Assembly: GCA_035651055.1 (NCBI GenBank)
Contig: DASRGK010000109.1
Coordinates: forward strand, 3,881-67,880
Source of the DNA: JAFKKF01 sp035651055
Lineage (GTDB): Bacteria; Pseudomonadota; Alphaproteobacteria; Rhizobiales; Kaistiaceae
Length of the DNA: 64,000 nt
Direction: 5' to 3'
The translations under genes and the position numbers were made by a program. The notes under the pieces are model-generated. The model ran no database searches. It was not told the DNA's origin and saw only the letters and a program-made list of their open reading frames with translations. Shown piece by piece: positions 15,966-24,455 of the stretch. The first letter of the stretch is position 1. Each line of letters begins with the position of its first letter.

Positions 15966-17507
15966 ATGAGCGCAAGTTCGGGCGACACGCAGAAGACCGC
16001 CGCCAACCGGGAGCGTGCAGAGCACCGGCGCGCGGTCGCGCGCACGATCCGCTCGCAGCGCGAGCGCCTGACCTCGTCGACCGGAACGCGCCCCGCCTTC
16101 GACCAGGAGCTGATTCTCACCTACGCCCGCAACCGGCTGAGCGCGACCTACGCGCTGCCGCTCCTCGTCGTCACCGTCGCCGCGACCGGGGCGACGTGGA
16201 TCGGCCCGCCGCGCGTCCTCGCCTGGGCCGCCATCGTGCTGGCCCTGCAGGGCGTGACGATCTGGCTCTGCCGCACGCTGGTCTCCGCCCCGGCGACCGC
16301 TGCCGCCACCGCGATGTGGACGCGCCGGTTCACGCTCATCGAAGCCGTGAGCGGCCTTGCCTGGGCGGCGATGCTGGTGATGGTGCCGGCCTATACCGAC
16401 TCCGGCACGGGACTGGAAATCTTCCAGCTCGCCACCATGCTGGTGATCGTCTCGGTCACCACCATGCTCAGCGCCTCGCTGCCGGCCGCGGCGGTCGCCG
16501 GCACGGTGCCAGTCACGCTGACGCTGGCGGCGATCTACCTCACCCACAACCAATTCCTGTTCATCGCGCTGGCGGCGATGGCGCTCGGCACCCAGGTCTT
16601 CTTCCTGATCCTCGCCTCGCGACTGCACAAATCGGCGCTGACGACGCTGGAATACCGCGCCGAGAAGGACCTGCTCATCGCCGAACTGGAGACGGCCAAG
16701 TCGATCTCCGACGAATCCCGCCGGCGCGCCGAGGAGGCCAATCTCGCCAAGTCGCGGTTCCTGGCGACCATGAGCCACGAGCTGCGCACGCCCCTCAACG
16801 CCATCCTCGGCTTTTCGGAGGTGATGAAGAAAGGCGTGCTCGGGCCGATGGAGAACCCGACCTACCGCGACTACGTCGCCGACATCCATGCCAGCGGCCA
16901 GCACCTTCTCAACCTCATCAACGAGATCCTCGACCTGTCGCGGATCGAGGCCGGGCGGCACGAACTCTACGAGGAGCCGGTGAACCTGGTCAGCGTGGTC
17001 GAGGAATGCGTCCATCTCCTGCAGCTGCGCGCGCGCAACAAGGGCATCACGGTGCGCGAGAACTACCAGCGCGGCCTGCCGCGCATCTGGGCGGACGACC
17101 GGGCGGTGCGCCAGATCGTCCTCAACCTCATCGGCAATGCCATCAAGTTCACGCCGACCGACGGCGAGATCGTTGCCCGCGTCGAGGCGGCGCCGGGCGG
17201 CGGCCAGCTGGTCTCGATCAAGGATAACGGTCCCGGCATTCCGCCCGAGGAGATTCCGATCGTGCTCTCGCCCTTCGGGCAGGGGTCGCTGGCGATCAAG
17301 AGCGCCGAGCAGGGCGCCGGCCTTGGCCTCCCCATCGTCCAGGCCCTGGTGCTCATGCACGACGGCAAGTTCGAGCTGAAATCGAAGCTCCGCGAGGGGA
17401 CCGAGGCGATCGCGATCTTCCCGCAATCGCGCGTGATGGAAGCGCTCGGGCCGATCGAGGAGGAGGGCGGCGACGAACCGCCGCCGGACTGGCTGAAGGC
17501 GGGCTGA
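15966..17507 (+). CDS. Membrane sensor histidine kinase
   Basis: This 513-residue protein has a cytoplasmic N-terminus followed by about six hydrophobic helices (residues 60-225) and no large periplasmic loop. A coiled linker leads to the HisKA domain with the phospho-acceptor box ATMSHELRTPLNAILGFSEV. The HATPase domain carries the N box NLIGNAIKFTP and G boxes DNGPGIPP and GAGLGLPIV. The kinase core resembles the PdhS/PleC/DivJ group of alphaproteobacterial cell-cycle kinases, but the sensor is different and the assignment stays general. No response regulator is adjacent, so it is an orphan kinase here. The extended acidic tail (EEEGGDEPPP) is unusual. Confidence 0.88.
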   Translation: MSASSGDTQKTAANRERAEHRRAVARTIRSQRERLTSSTGTRPAFDQELILTYARNRLSATYALPLLVVTVAATGATWIGPPRVLAWAAIVLALQGVTIWLCRTLVSAPATAAATAMWTRRFTLIEAVSGLAWAAMLVMVPAYTDSGTGLEIFQLATMLVIVSVTTMLSASLPAAAVAGTVPVTLTLAAIYLTHNQFLFIALAAMALGTQVFFLILASRLHKSALTTLEYRAEKDLLIAELETAKSISDESRRRAEEANLAKSRFLATMSHELRTPLNAILGFSEVMKKGVLGPMENPTYRDYVADIHASGQHLLNLINEILDLSRIEAGRHELYEEPVNLVSVVEECVHLLQLRARNKGITVRENYQRGLPRIWADDRAVRQIVLNLIGNAIKFTPTDGEIVARVEAAPGGGQLVSIKDNGPGIPPEEIPIVLSPFGQGSLAIKSAEQGAGLGLPIVQALVLMHDGKFELKSKLREGTEAIAIFPQSRVMEALGPIEEEGGDEPPPDWLKAG

Positions 17508-17516
17508 CTGGCCGAA

Positions 17517-17537
17517 CGTCACGCGTGACGCTATAAT
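17517..17537 (+). promoter_or_regulatory. Palindromic operator abutting the -10 of the mazEF-like module
   Basis: CGTCACGCGTGACG (17517-17530) is a perfect 14-bp palindrome, followed after one base by TATAAT (17532-17537). The antitoxin ATG is at 17544, six bases after the -10, where transcription would be expected to start. The arrangement suits autorepression by the toxin-antitoxin complex and implies a leaderless or nearly leaderless message. No good -35 is visible, so activity may depend on the palindrome or on the extended region. Confidence 0.6.
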
Positions 17538-17543
17538 CCGGCA

Positions 17544-17768
17544 ATGGCACGTTCCTCAGCCGACCGCATGAAAAATCTCCGGCAACGGCGAAAGGCCGAA
17601 GGCTTTCGGGAGCTTCGCCTGCGTCTTCGCGACACGCGGACATCGGCGTTCAGAGCCGAGGCGAGGCGACAGTCGCTGGCCATAGCCCGGTCGGAAGGTG
17701 AGAAGGAAACCATGGACTGGCTCGAGGCCGCGCAGGCGGATCTCGCCCTCTCGCCGTACCGTGAATAA
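17544..17768 (+). CDS. MazE-family antitoxin (DUF3018-like)
   Basis: This 74-residue protein, basic at its start and acidic toward its end, begins MARSSADRMKNLRQRRKAEG, as do chromosomal MazE-like antitoxins. The DTRTSAFRAEARRQ middle and EGEKETMDWLEAAQADL tail match the family pattern. The N-terminal part should bind the operator palindrome just upstream, and the acidic C-terminal part should block the toxin. It overlaps the toxin start by 8 bp. There is no room for a ribosome-binding site before the ATG if transcription starts at the TATAAT just upstream. Confidence 0.8.
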   Translation: MARSSADRMKNLRQRRKAEGFRELRLRLRDTRTSAFRAEARRQSLAIARSEGEKETMDWLEAAQADLALSPYRE

Positions 17769-18099
17769 GGCGCCGGGCCGCGGCGATCTCGTTGTCGTTG
17801 CGCTTCCCGGGGACTACGGGAAACCGCGCCCGGCGGTGGTCATTCAGTCGGATCGGCTGACCGCAATTCCGACGGTGATTGTTTGTCCGTTGACCAGCGA
17901 ACAGGTCGACGCCCCTCTGGTCCGCCTCACCATCGCGCCGAGCAGCAGCAACGGGTTGCGCCAGCCGTCACAGGCGATGGTCGACAAGCTGCAGGCCATC
18001 CGGCGCGAAAGGATTGGCCAGGTGATCGGCCGACTCGACGACGAACTGGTCCGGCAGTTGAACGAGGCGCTGGCCTTCGTCACGGGTCTCGCCGACTAG
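17761..18099 (+). CDS. MazF/PemK-family endoribonuclease toxin
   Basis: This 112-residue protein starts at GTG 17761, inside the antitoxin gene. RGDLVVVALPGDYGKPRPAVVIQ-type N-terminal strands, VIVCPLTSEQVDAP and the C-terminal helix GRLDDELVRQLNEALAFVTGL match the MazF/PemK fold. Toxins of this group cleave mRNA at short sequences when freed from antitoxin. Translation from within the antitoxin gene keeps antitoxin in excess. Its TAG shares CTAG with the converging cobT stop (18096-18099). Confidence 0.87.
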   Translation: MNKAPGRGDLVVVALPGDYGKPRPAVVIQSDRLTAIPTVIVCPLTSEQVDAPLVRLTIAPSSSNGLRQPSQAMVDKLQAIRRERIGQVIGRLDDELVRQLNEALAFVTGLAD

Positions 18100-19124
18100 T
18101 CCGCCTTGTCCGACACGCCGGCCTCGGCGAAGGTCGCCATGCCGGCATGGAGGCGGGCGGCGGCCCGGACGATGCCGGCGGCGAGCGCGGCGCCCGTCCC
18201 CTCCCCCAACCGCATGCCGAGGTCGAGGAGCGGCTTCGCGTTCATGGCATCGAGGGCGCGGCGGTGCGCCGGCTCGGCCGAGACATGGCCGAACAGGCAG
18301 TGGTCGAGCGCCTCGCGGCGTGCCGCGAACAGGACGGCCGCCGCTGCACTTGCGACATAGCCGTCGACGATGACCGGGACGCGGTTCATGCGCGCCGCGA
18401 GGATCGCGCCGGCCATCGCGGCGATCTCGCGTCCGCCGAGGCGGCGGAGCACTTCGAGCGGGTCGCCGAGGTGATGGCGGTGGAAGGCGAGCGCAGCTTC
18501 GACCGCGGCCCGCTTCCGCGCCAGGCCGGCCTCGTCGACGCCGGTCCCCGGGCCGACCCAGTCCGCCGCGGTCCCGCCGAACAGGGCATTGAAGATCGCG
18601 GCGGCGACGGTCGTGTTGCCGATCCCCATCTCGCCGATGCAGAGGAGATCGACCCCGCCGGCGATCGCCTCCATGCCGAAGGCCATGGTCGCGGCGCACT
18701 CCTTCTCGTCGAGTGCCGCGGCGCTGGTGATATCGCCGGTCGGGTGATCGAGCGCGAGGTCATAGACCTTGAGGCCGAGATCGTAGGCCAGGCAGATCTG
18801 GTTGATCGCGGCACCGCCCGCCGCGAAATTCGCCACCATCTGGGCGGTGACCGCCGCCGGGTAGGCCGAAACGCCGTGGGCGACGACGCCGTGATTGCCG
18901 GCAAAGATCGCGACCAGCGGGCGGTGGACGGCCGGCGGCGCCCTGCCCTGCCAGGCCGCCAGCCATTCCGCGATCGATTCGAGCCGGCCGAGCGAGCCGG
19001 GCGGCTTGGTCAGGACCGCATCGCGCTTCCTGACGCGCTCGACCGCGCCGCGATCGGCCGGCGGGAGCTTTTCCAGGAGCGCGCGGATATCGTCAAAAGG
19101 CAGACCGGTCGGCTGGTTGGGCAT
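18096..19124 (-). CDS. cobT: Nicotinate-nucleotide-dimethylbenzimidazole phosphoribosyltransferase
   Basis: This 342-residue enzyme makes alpha-ribazole phosphate from nicotinate mononucleotide and dimethylbenzimidazole, the lower-ligand branch of cobalamin synthesis. Diagnostic segments are TKPPGSLGRLE near the N-terminus, IFAGNHGVVAHGVSAYP, CIGEMGIGNTTVAAAI and the C-terminal MRLGEGTGAALA with the catalytic Glu. Length and motifs are normal. It is divergent from cobS, which uses the product of this branch, across 103 bp. No cobalamin riboswitch can be fitted into that gap. Confidence 0.96.
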   Translation of the reverse strand: MPNQPTGLPFDDIRALLEKLPPADRGAVERVRKRDAVLTKPPGSLGRLESIAEWLAAWQGRAPPAVHRPLVAIFAGNHGVVAHGVSAYPAAVTAQMVANFAAGGAAINQICLAYDLGLKVYDLALDHPTGDITSAAALDEKECAATMAFGMEAIAGGVDLLCIGEMGIGNTTVAAAIFNALFGGTAADWVGPGTGVDEAGLARKRAAVEAALAFHRHHLGDPLEVLRRLGGREIAAMAGAILAARMNRVPVIVDGYVASAAAAVLFAARREALDHCLFGHVSAEPAHRRALDAMNAKPLLDLGMRLGEGTGAALAAGIVRAAARLHAGMATFAEAGVSDKAD

Positions 19125-19165
19125 CGGAGCACCCGCGGGAGAAAAGACCGGGGCGCCATGCTTCC

Positions 19166-19194
19166 TTGGCCCGACGGCGGGAAGGTTCTATAAC
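19166..19194 (+). promoter_or_regulatory. Probable sigma-70 promoter of cobS
   Basis: TTGGCC (19166-19171) and TATAAC (19189-19194) are separated by 17 bp, in the cobT-cobS gap. Transcription would start near 19201, about 27 bases before the cobS ATG, and GAGGGAGAG supplies the ribosome-binding site. Confidence 0.5.
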
Positions 19195-19227
19195 GCTGGC
19201 CGACCCACCGCCAGCCGAGGGAGAGCG

Positions 19228-20028
19228 ATGGCCGACGATCCTTTCCGGTCCGAACTCGACGCTCTCTTCATCGACTTCCGCTCCGCGCTCGCCTTCCTCA
19301 CCCGGATTCCGGGAAGCGTCTTCGGTGCGACCGGCGAGCGGCCGGCTTTCACGCGCGCGGCGCGGATCTTCCCGCTGGTCGGCGGGCTGGTCGGCCTCGT
19401 CGGCGGGGCGGTCATCGTGGTCGCGGCGGCGCTCGGCGAACCGCCGCTGATCGCCGCCGGCCTCGGCGTGCTTGCGACGATGTTACTCACCGGCGGCATG
19501 CACGAGGATGGCCTCGCCGACACCGCCGACGGTTTCGGCGGCGGTGCGACCGCTGAGCGGCGGCTCGAAATCATGGACGACAGCCGCATCGGCACGTTCG
19601 GCGCGGCGGCGCTGGTCTTCTCGATCCTGCTTCGGGTGAGCGCGCTGACGGCGCTCGCCTTCGCCACCGGCTGGCGCGCGGCCTGGTGCCTGATCGCGGC
19701 GGAAGCCGTCTCGCGGGCGGCGATGGTCGGCCTCTGGCAGGCGCTGCCCGCCGCACGGGTGAGCGGCATGTCGCAGGAGACCGGGCCGCCCGACCAGCAG
19801 GCGATGCTGGTCGGCTTCGGGATCGCCGCGGTCATCGCCCTCGCCACCGTGATCCCGACGGTGGGCTTCGCCGCGGCGATCGTCGCCACGGCGATCGCCG
19901 GAGGGGTCGCCTATGCGTTCACCCGCATCTCGGCCAACGCCATCGGCGGGCGCACCGGCGATACGCTCGGCGCCTGCCAGCAGCTCACCGCCGTGGCGTT
20001 CCTCGTCACGGTCGTCGCCTTCGTCTGA
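19228..20028 (+). CDS. cobS: Adenosylcobinamide-GDP ribazoletransferase (cobalamin synthase)
   Basis: This 266-residue polytopic membrane protein joins adenosylcobinamide-GDP and alpha-ribazole to give adenosylcobalamin. The family signature GGMHEDGLADTADGFGGG is intact, as are SRIGTFGAAAL and GGRTGDTLGACQQ. About six hydrophobic segments follow an N-terminal FRSALAFLTRIP start typical of CobS. The start at ATG 19228 follows GAGGGAGAG. It is divergent from cobT, so two sequential late steps of cobalamin assembly share one promoter region. Confidence 0.96.
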   Translation: MADDPFRSELDALFIDFRSALAFLTRIPGSVFGATGERPAFTRAARIFPLVGGLVGLVGGAVIVVAAALGEPPLIAAGLGVLATMLLTGGMHEDGLADTADGFGGGATAERRLEIMDDSRIGTFGAAALVFSILLRVSALTALAFATGWRAAWCLIAAEAVSRAAMVGLWQALPAARVSGMSQETGPPDQQAMLVGFGIAAVIALATVIPTVGFAAAIVATAIAGGVAYAFTRISANAIGGRTGDTLGACQQLTAVAFLVTVVAFV

Positions 20029-20041
20029 GCCGTCCGCGGCG

Positions 20042-20236
20042 ATGATCGCCACGCCCTGCATCAAGGTCTGCGTCATCGACCCGATGTCGCGGCTCTGTAC
20101 CGGCTGCGGTCGCACGCTCGCCGAGATCGGTGCCTGGCGCGACTACAGCGCCGCCGAGCGGCAGGCGATCATGGAGCGCCTGGCGGAGCGCCGCGCCGCG
20201 GGCGAACCGGTTCGAAGCGCGGGCCGCGGGCGATGA
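20042..20236 (+). CDS. DUF1289 domain protein
   Basis: This 64-residue protein has the DUF1289 Cys pattern CIKVCVIDPMSRLCTGCGRTLAEI followed by W-R-DYS and a helical tail RQAIMERLAERRA. Its four cysteines suggest a small metal-binding module. The family function is not established. It starts 13 bases after cobS, and its TGA overlaps the next ATG (20233-20236), so it is in a tight run with the aspartic protease gene. Confidence 0.85.
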   Translation: MIATPCIKVCVIDPMSRLCTGCGRTLAEIGAWRDYSAAERQAIMERLAERRAAGEPVRSAGRGR

Positions 20237-20937
20237 ACCCGTTCCTGCGGTTCCTGATCATCGTCGCCGCCCTCGGTCTCGCCGGCCTCTACCTGTGGAG
20301 CAATCCGCCGGCCGGAATGGATCTCCCCCAGGACGACCTGCCGCGGGCAATCGGCCTCGGCCTGGTCCTCGCCTTCATTCTCACCGGCCTTTCCGGAAGC
20401 GTCCGGCTCGGCCAGGCGGCGACCGCCATCCTCGGCTGGGGCGCGATCCTGGTCGTGCTCGTCGGCGCCTATGTCAGCCGCGACGAACTGACGGTTCTTG
20501 CCGGCCGCGTGCTCGGCGGCATCGTGCCGGGCATCGCGGTCACCCGATCGGGCGACGACGGAAGCGTGGAGAGCGTCTCCTTCACCCGCGCCGGCGGCGG
20601 GCATTTCGCGGTGCGCGCGTCCGTCGACGGCAAGCCGGTCCTCTTCATGCTCGATACCGGGGCGAGCTTCGTGACGCTCACCAACGAGGTCGCCGCCGGG
20701 CTCGGCATCGATACGGGGAGGCTGCGCTATTCGACCCCGATGCAGACCGCGAACGGCCCGATGCGCGCGGCCTCCGTCACGATCGACACTCTGACGGTCG
20801 GGCCGATCGAGCGGCACCGGATGGCAGCGCTGGTGGCGCCGCCCGGCGCGCTCGACGTGAGCCTCCTCGGCATGAACTTCCTCAACACGCTCCGCGGCTA
20901 CGCGATCAGCGGCGACCGGCTGACGCTGACACCCTAG
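20233..20937 (+). CDS. Clan AA retropepsin-like aspartic protease (TIGR02281 type)
   Basis: This 234-residue protein has three hydrophobic segments in the first 90 residues and a C-terminal retropepsin-like domain with the active-site triplet in FMLDTGASFVTLTNEVA (about residue 140). The closing LLGMNFLNTLRGYAISGDRLTL is typical of the bacterial clan AA family. It probably acts as a dimer on the periplasmic side of the inner membrane. Substrates are unknown. Its stop shares CTAG with the stop of the converging transporter gene. Confidence 0.87.
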   Translation: MNPFLRFLIIVAALGLAGLYLWSNPPAGMDLPQDDLPRAIGLGLVLAFILTGLSGSVRLGQAATAILGWGAILVVLVGAYVSRDELTVLAGRVLGGIVPGIAVTRSGDDGSVESVSFTRAGGGHFAVRASVDGKPVLFMLDTGASFVTLTNEVAAGLGIDTGRLRYSTPMQTANGPMRAASVTIDTLTVGPIERHRMAALVAPPGALDVSLLGMNFLNTLRGYAISGDRLTLTP

Positions 20938-21917
20938 ACGGCGGGCACGGCCCTGTTCGCGGTCGCATAGCGGTTGGCAATGACGCTGACGATCACCAGC
21001 TGGCAGAAGTGATAGATCATCAGCGGCGCGATGATGAGGCCGAGCGCCGGGTTGCCGGCGAACATGATGGTCGCCACCGGCACGCCGGTCGCCAGCGATT
21101 TCTTCGAGGCGCAGAACAGGCAGGCGATCGTGTCCTCGCGGTTGAACTCGAGGAGCCGGCACGGAATGAGGATCAGCCCATAGACGACCGCGAAGAGCGC
21201 GATTGCGCCGAAGACCATCGCCACCACCAGCGAGGCATCGTGCGCGCCCCAGATGCCGGCGATCATCGAGTCGGAGAACGAGCCGTAGACGATGGCGAGG
21301 ATGATGAAGCGGTCGACCAGCCGCAGCCAGCGGCTGTTCCGCGCCGCCCAGGGGCCGAACCAGCGATGCGCGACCTGGCCGACGAGGATCGGCAGGAGGA
21401 CGAGGAGCGCGACCTTGCCGATGACCTCGCCGAGCGGGAAGGAAATGCCGGTCTTGGCCGCCAGCCAGGCCATCAAAAGCGGCGTCGCGAAGACGCCGAT
21501 GAGGCTCGACAGGGTCGCGTTGAAGATCGCGACCGGGACGTTGCCGCCGGCGAGCGAGGTCATGGCCACCGACGAGGAGACGGTCGAGGGAACCGCGGCG
21601 ATGAAGAAGAAGCCGGTCCACACCTCGGGCGGGAAGACCGGCGCGAGGGCGGCGTGCGCGGCAAGCACGATCACCGGGAAGAGGACGAAGGTGCCGAGCT
21701 GGACGACGACGTGCAGCTTCCAGTGCCACATGCCGCGGATCATCTTCTCCGGGGCGAGCGTCAGGCCGTAAAGGAAGAAGACGACGGCAACGCCGTAGGT
21801 CGTGATCCATTCGACATGCAGGAACCCGCCTTTGGCGCCCGGCTCCGGCCAGAGGATCGCGGCGGCGACGACGCAGACCAGCGCAATCAGGAACCCGTCG
21901 AGCCTGAAGCCGCGCAT
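20934..21917 (-). CDS. Bile acid:sodium symporter (BASS/YfeH-type) family transporter
   Basis: This 327-residue membrane protein has about ten hydrophobic spans. FFFIAAVPSTVSSSVAMTSLAGGN is the conserved BASS block with the helix-breaking region, and CASKKSLATGVPVATIMF near the C-terminus is typical of the YfeH-like subgroup (SBF_like). It exports or imports organic anions with sodium; the substrate is not known. The start at ATG 21917 follows GAGG, and longer openings of the frame encode only Arg/Pro-rich shadow sequence. It lies 10 bp downstream of dusA. Confidence 0.88.
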   Translation of the reverse strand: MRGFRLDGFLIALVCVVAAAILWPEPGAKGGFLHVEWITTYGVAVVFFLYGLTLAPEKMIRGMWHWKLHVVVQLGTFVLFPVIVLAAHAALAPVFPPEVWTGFFFIAAVPSTVSSSVAMTSLAGGNVPVAIFNATLSSLIGVFATPLLMAWLAAKTGISFPLGEVIGKVALLVLLPILVGQVAHRWFGPWAARNSRWLRLVDRFIILAIVYGSFSDSMIAGIWGAHDASLVVAMVFGAIALFAVVYGLILIPCRLLEFNREDTIACLFCASKKSLATGVPVATIMFAGNPALGLIIAPLMIYHFCQLVIVSVIANRYATANRAVPAV

Positions 21918-21927
21918 CCGAGGAACC

Positions 21928-22950
21928 TCAGGCCGCCGCGGTCTCGACCGGGCCGGAGAGGACCGGGACGGTCGCCGGCGCCCCGGCTTCGACCTCGGCA
22001 AGCGCCGCAAGGATCAGGCCGGGCGAGGCGTCGGGGCGCACCGCATCGACGGAGAGGATGCGCCGCCAGGCGCGCGCGCCGGGTCGTCCGTGGAACAGGC
22101 CGAGCATGTGGCGGGTGACGTGGGACAGGCGCTCGCCGCTCCGCATGACGGAATCGGCGTAGGGGACCATCGCTTCGGCAACATCGGCAAGATCGGGCGT
22201 CTCCGCCGCGCCGTAGAAGCGGCGGTCGATATCGGCGAGGACACCGGGATCGTGATAGGCGAGCCTGCCGAGCATCACCCCGTCGACATGGCGGAGATGC
22301 GCTTCGGCCTCATCGAGCGAGGCGATGCCGCCGTTGATGCCGATGAAGGCGTCCGGCAGGCGCTGCTTCAGCCGATAGACGCGGGCGTAGTCGAGCGGCG
22401 GCACATCGCGGTTCTCCTTCGGGCTGAGGCCCTGCAGCCAGGCCTTGCGGGCATGCACCCAGATCGCCGAGGCGCCGGCGGCAAGCACGGCATCGGCGAG
22501 CGCGTCGAGCGACTCCTCGATGTCCTGCTCGTCGACCCCGAGGCGGCACTTGACCGTCACCGGGACCGAAACGGCGGCGCGCATGGCGGCGATGCATTCG
22601 CCGACGAGGGCGGGCCTGCGCATCAGGCAGGCGCCGAAGGCCCCCTCCTGCACGCGGTCGGAGGGACAGCCGACGTTGAGGTTGATCTCGTCATAGCCCC
22701 ATTCCGCCGCAATCGCCGCCGCCCGCGCCAGCTTCGCCGGCTCCAAGCCGCCCAGCTGGATTGCGACCGGGTGCTCCGCGGGCCCAAAGCCGAGCAGGCG
22801 CTCGCGATCGCCATGAATGATCGCATCGGCAGTAATCATCTCGGTGTGCAGCAGCGCCCGGCGTGTCAGCAGGCGATGGAAGAACCGGCAGTGCCGGTCC
22901 GTCCAGTCCATCATCGGGGCGATGGCGATGCGGTGCGCGGGGGCGGTCAT
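21928..22950 (-). CDS. dusA: tRNA-dihydrouridine(20/20a) synthase
   Basis: This 340-residue FMN enzyme reduces uridine in the tRNA D-loop. It begins RIAIAPMMDWTDRHCRFF and has the catalytic Cys in NLNVGCPSDRVQEGAFGACLM, plus VKCRLGVDEQD, GINGGI and VDGVMLGRLAY for flavin and phosphate binding. The DusA subtype follows from the VGCPSDRVQ and WVHARKAWLQGLSPKENR segments. ATG 22950 is chosen because upstream codons are unlike the family. The BASS transporter follows after 10 bp. Confidence 0.95.
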   Translation of the reverse strand: MTAPAHRIAIAPMMDWTDRHCRFFHRLLTRRALLHTEMITADAIIHGDRERLLGFGPAEHPVAIQLGGLEPAKLARAAAIAAEWGYDEINLNVGCPSDRVQEGAFGACLMRRPALVGECIAAMRAAVSVPVTVKCRLGVDEQDIEESLDALADAVLAAGASAIWVHARKAWLQGLSPKENRDVPPLDYARVYRLKQRLPDAFIGINGGIASLDEAEAHLRHVDGVMLGRLAYHDPGVLADIDRRFYGAAETPDLADVAEAMVPYADSVMRSGERLSHVTRHMLGLFHGRPGARAWRRILSVDAVRPDASPGLILAALAEVEAGAPATVPVLSGPVETAAA

Positions 22951-23000
22951 TTCGGCTTTCAGATGAACCGGAGCGCGGCGAAAGTCCAGAAAAGAGGCTG

Positions 23001-24224
23001 TCAGACGAGCCGGGCAACCGGGGCGGCGAGATCGCCGCGCGTGCCGACGCGGATTTCGTCGAGGCCGAGCCACATGGCGAGGTGGCGGAGCTCGGCGGCA
23101 ACCGCCTCGGCGAGCCCGGTGCGCTCGGCCTTCTCCTCGGCGAAGATGCCGTGGGCATGGAGCGTCCCGGCCGGGCGGTCGGCCTTGAGGTCGAGGCGCG
23201 CGGCGAGCCGCCCGCGATGGAGGAACGGCAGGACGTAGTAGCCGTACCGGCGCTTTGCCGCGGGCGTATAGATCTCGATCCGGTAGTGAAACCCGAAGAG
23301 CCGCGCCGTGCGATCGCGGAACCAGACCAGCGGATCGAAGGGCGAGACCAGGGCCGAGACCGTGTTTCGTGCCGGGGCCTTGGCGCCTCGGGCGAGGAAC
23401 GCCGGCTGTCGCCAGCCCTCCACGCTCGCCGGCTCGACGCCGCCCTCCTCCACCAGTTCAGCCAGCGCGCGCCTCGTTTCGGCGACCGGCAGGCGGAAGT
23501 AGTCGCGAAGGTCGGCGAGCGTAGCGACGCCGAGCGCGACCGAGGACAGCCGCAGGAGGTCGCGGATGGCGTCCCGCTCGGAGGGCGCCGGAAGCGCCAG
23601 GACCTCCGCCGGGATCACCCGTTCCGGGAGGTCGTAGACGCGCTCGAAGCCGCGGCGGAACGCCGTGGTCACGCGGCCGGCATCGAAGAGGTATTCAAGG
23701 GTCGTCTTGCCCTTGTGCCAGCCCCACCAGGGACCGTTCCGCTTGCCGGGGTCGTCGAGATCGCTTGCCGCGATCGGCCCGCGCTCGCGCACCTCCCGCT
23801 CGACGGCGCGGATATAGTCGCGGTGCTCCCTGGCGAATTTCGCGAAGCCGCGGAACTTGCCCTCGAATTTCTCGCCGCGCGCCATCCGCCAGCGCATCAG
23901 CGGGTGGAGCCGGAGCGGGAGGAGCGAGGCCTCGTGCGCCCAGTATTCGAAGAATTCGCGGTGCCGCCCCGGGGCGAAAGCATGCCGGTCGAGGCGCGCC
24001 CGGTCGTAATTCCCGATGCGGGAATAGACCGGCAGGTAGTGGGTCCGCACCAGCGCACTCACCGAGTCGAGCTGGAGGAGCTGCATCCGGTCGATGGCCG
24101 CGGCGACCTTCGGCCACGGCGAACGCGCCTCGCCACGCCCGGCAGCAAAGCCCTGCGCGGCAAGCGCAAGCCGGCGGGCCTCGCCCGCCGACAGGGATAT
24201 CGATGCTCTGGATTCGCCGCTCAC
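23001..24224 (-). CDS. YcaQ-family winged-helix DNA glycosylase-like protein
   Basis: This protein of about 407 residues matches the HTH_42 family, whose E. coli member YcaQ unhooks DNA interstrand crosslinks. The N-terminal LSAGEARRLALAAQGF, the catalytic-region QLLQLDSVSALVRTHYLPVYSRIG (compare the QxQ/QxD motif) and the tandem winged helices in the middle are recognisable. HxxGRLAARLDLKADR near the C-terminus is also typical. The start is uncertain: GTG 24224 leaves a short N-terminus as in relatives, while TTG 24263 adds 13 residues. No regulatory site is evident. Confidence 0.82.
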   Translation of the reverse strand: MSGESRASISLSAGEARRLALAAQGFAAGRGEARSPWPKVAAAIDRMQLLQLDSVSALVRTHYLPVYSRIGNYDRARLDRHAFAPGRHREFFEYWAHEASLLPLRLHPLMRWRMARGEKFEGKFRGFAKFAREHRDYIRAVEREVRERGPIAASDLDDPGKRNGPWWGWHKGKTTLEYLFDAGRVTTAFRRGFERVYDLPERVIPAEVLALPAPSERDAIRDLLRLSSVALGVATLADLRDYFRLPVAETRRALAELVEEGGVEPASVEGWRQPAFLARGAKAPARNTVSALVSPFDPLVWFRDRTARLFGFHYRIEIYTPAAKRRYGYYVLPFLHRGRLAARLDLKADRPAGTLHAHGIFAEEKAERTGLAEAVAAELRHLAMWLGLDEIRVGTRGDLAAPVARLV

Positions 24225-24426
24225 CGTCCGCCGACCTTGGTCGAGGCCGGCGGAGGCGGTCAAGACGCGGGCGGCGTCAGGCGGCGGACGCCGCCGGATC
24301 GCCCCCTGGGGCCGGCGCGGGGTTTCCTGCAGGTCGGCGACCGGGCCGAGTGGCGGAGGCAGTTTTCCAAAGAATAACGCCTTGCATTTCTCTCAATCGA
24401 CACCAGATAAAATCAAGGGAGTCACC

Positions 24427-24444
24427 ATGGACTCTTCGTATTGA
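24427..24444 (+). other. Five-codon mini-ORF (MDSSY) with a strong ribosome-binding site
   Basis: ATCAAGGGAGTCACC precedes an ATG that opens only five codons before TGA. The next ATG (24456) begins a 51-codon frame 11 bases later. TTGCAT (24384) and an AGATAA/TAAAAT element (about 24407-24414) upstream could form a promoter. The arrangement resembles a leader peptide or a decayed gene start. The evidence is the ribosome-binding site and position only. Confidence 0.35.
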
Positions 24445-24455
24445 AAGTCATTTTC

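Noticed and set aside
19125..19227. Possible cobalamin riboswitch between cobT and cobS.
   Set aside because: The gap of 103 bp is too short, and no B12-box-like sequence was recognised. A simple promoter explains it better.
20130..22118. A 662-codon plus-strand frame across the aspartic protease and BASS-transporter genes.
   Set aside because: No recognisable domain, and strongly biased composition. The genes in other frames carry all conserved motifs.
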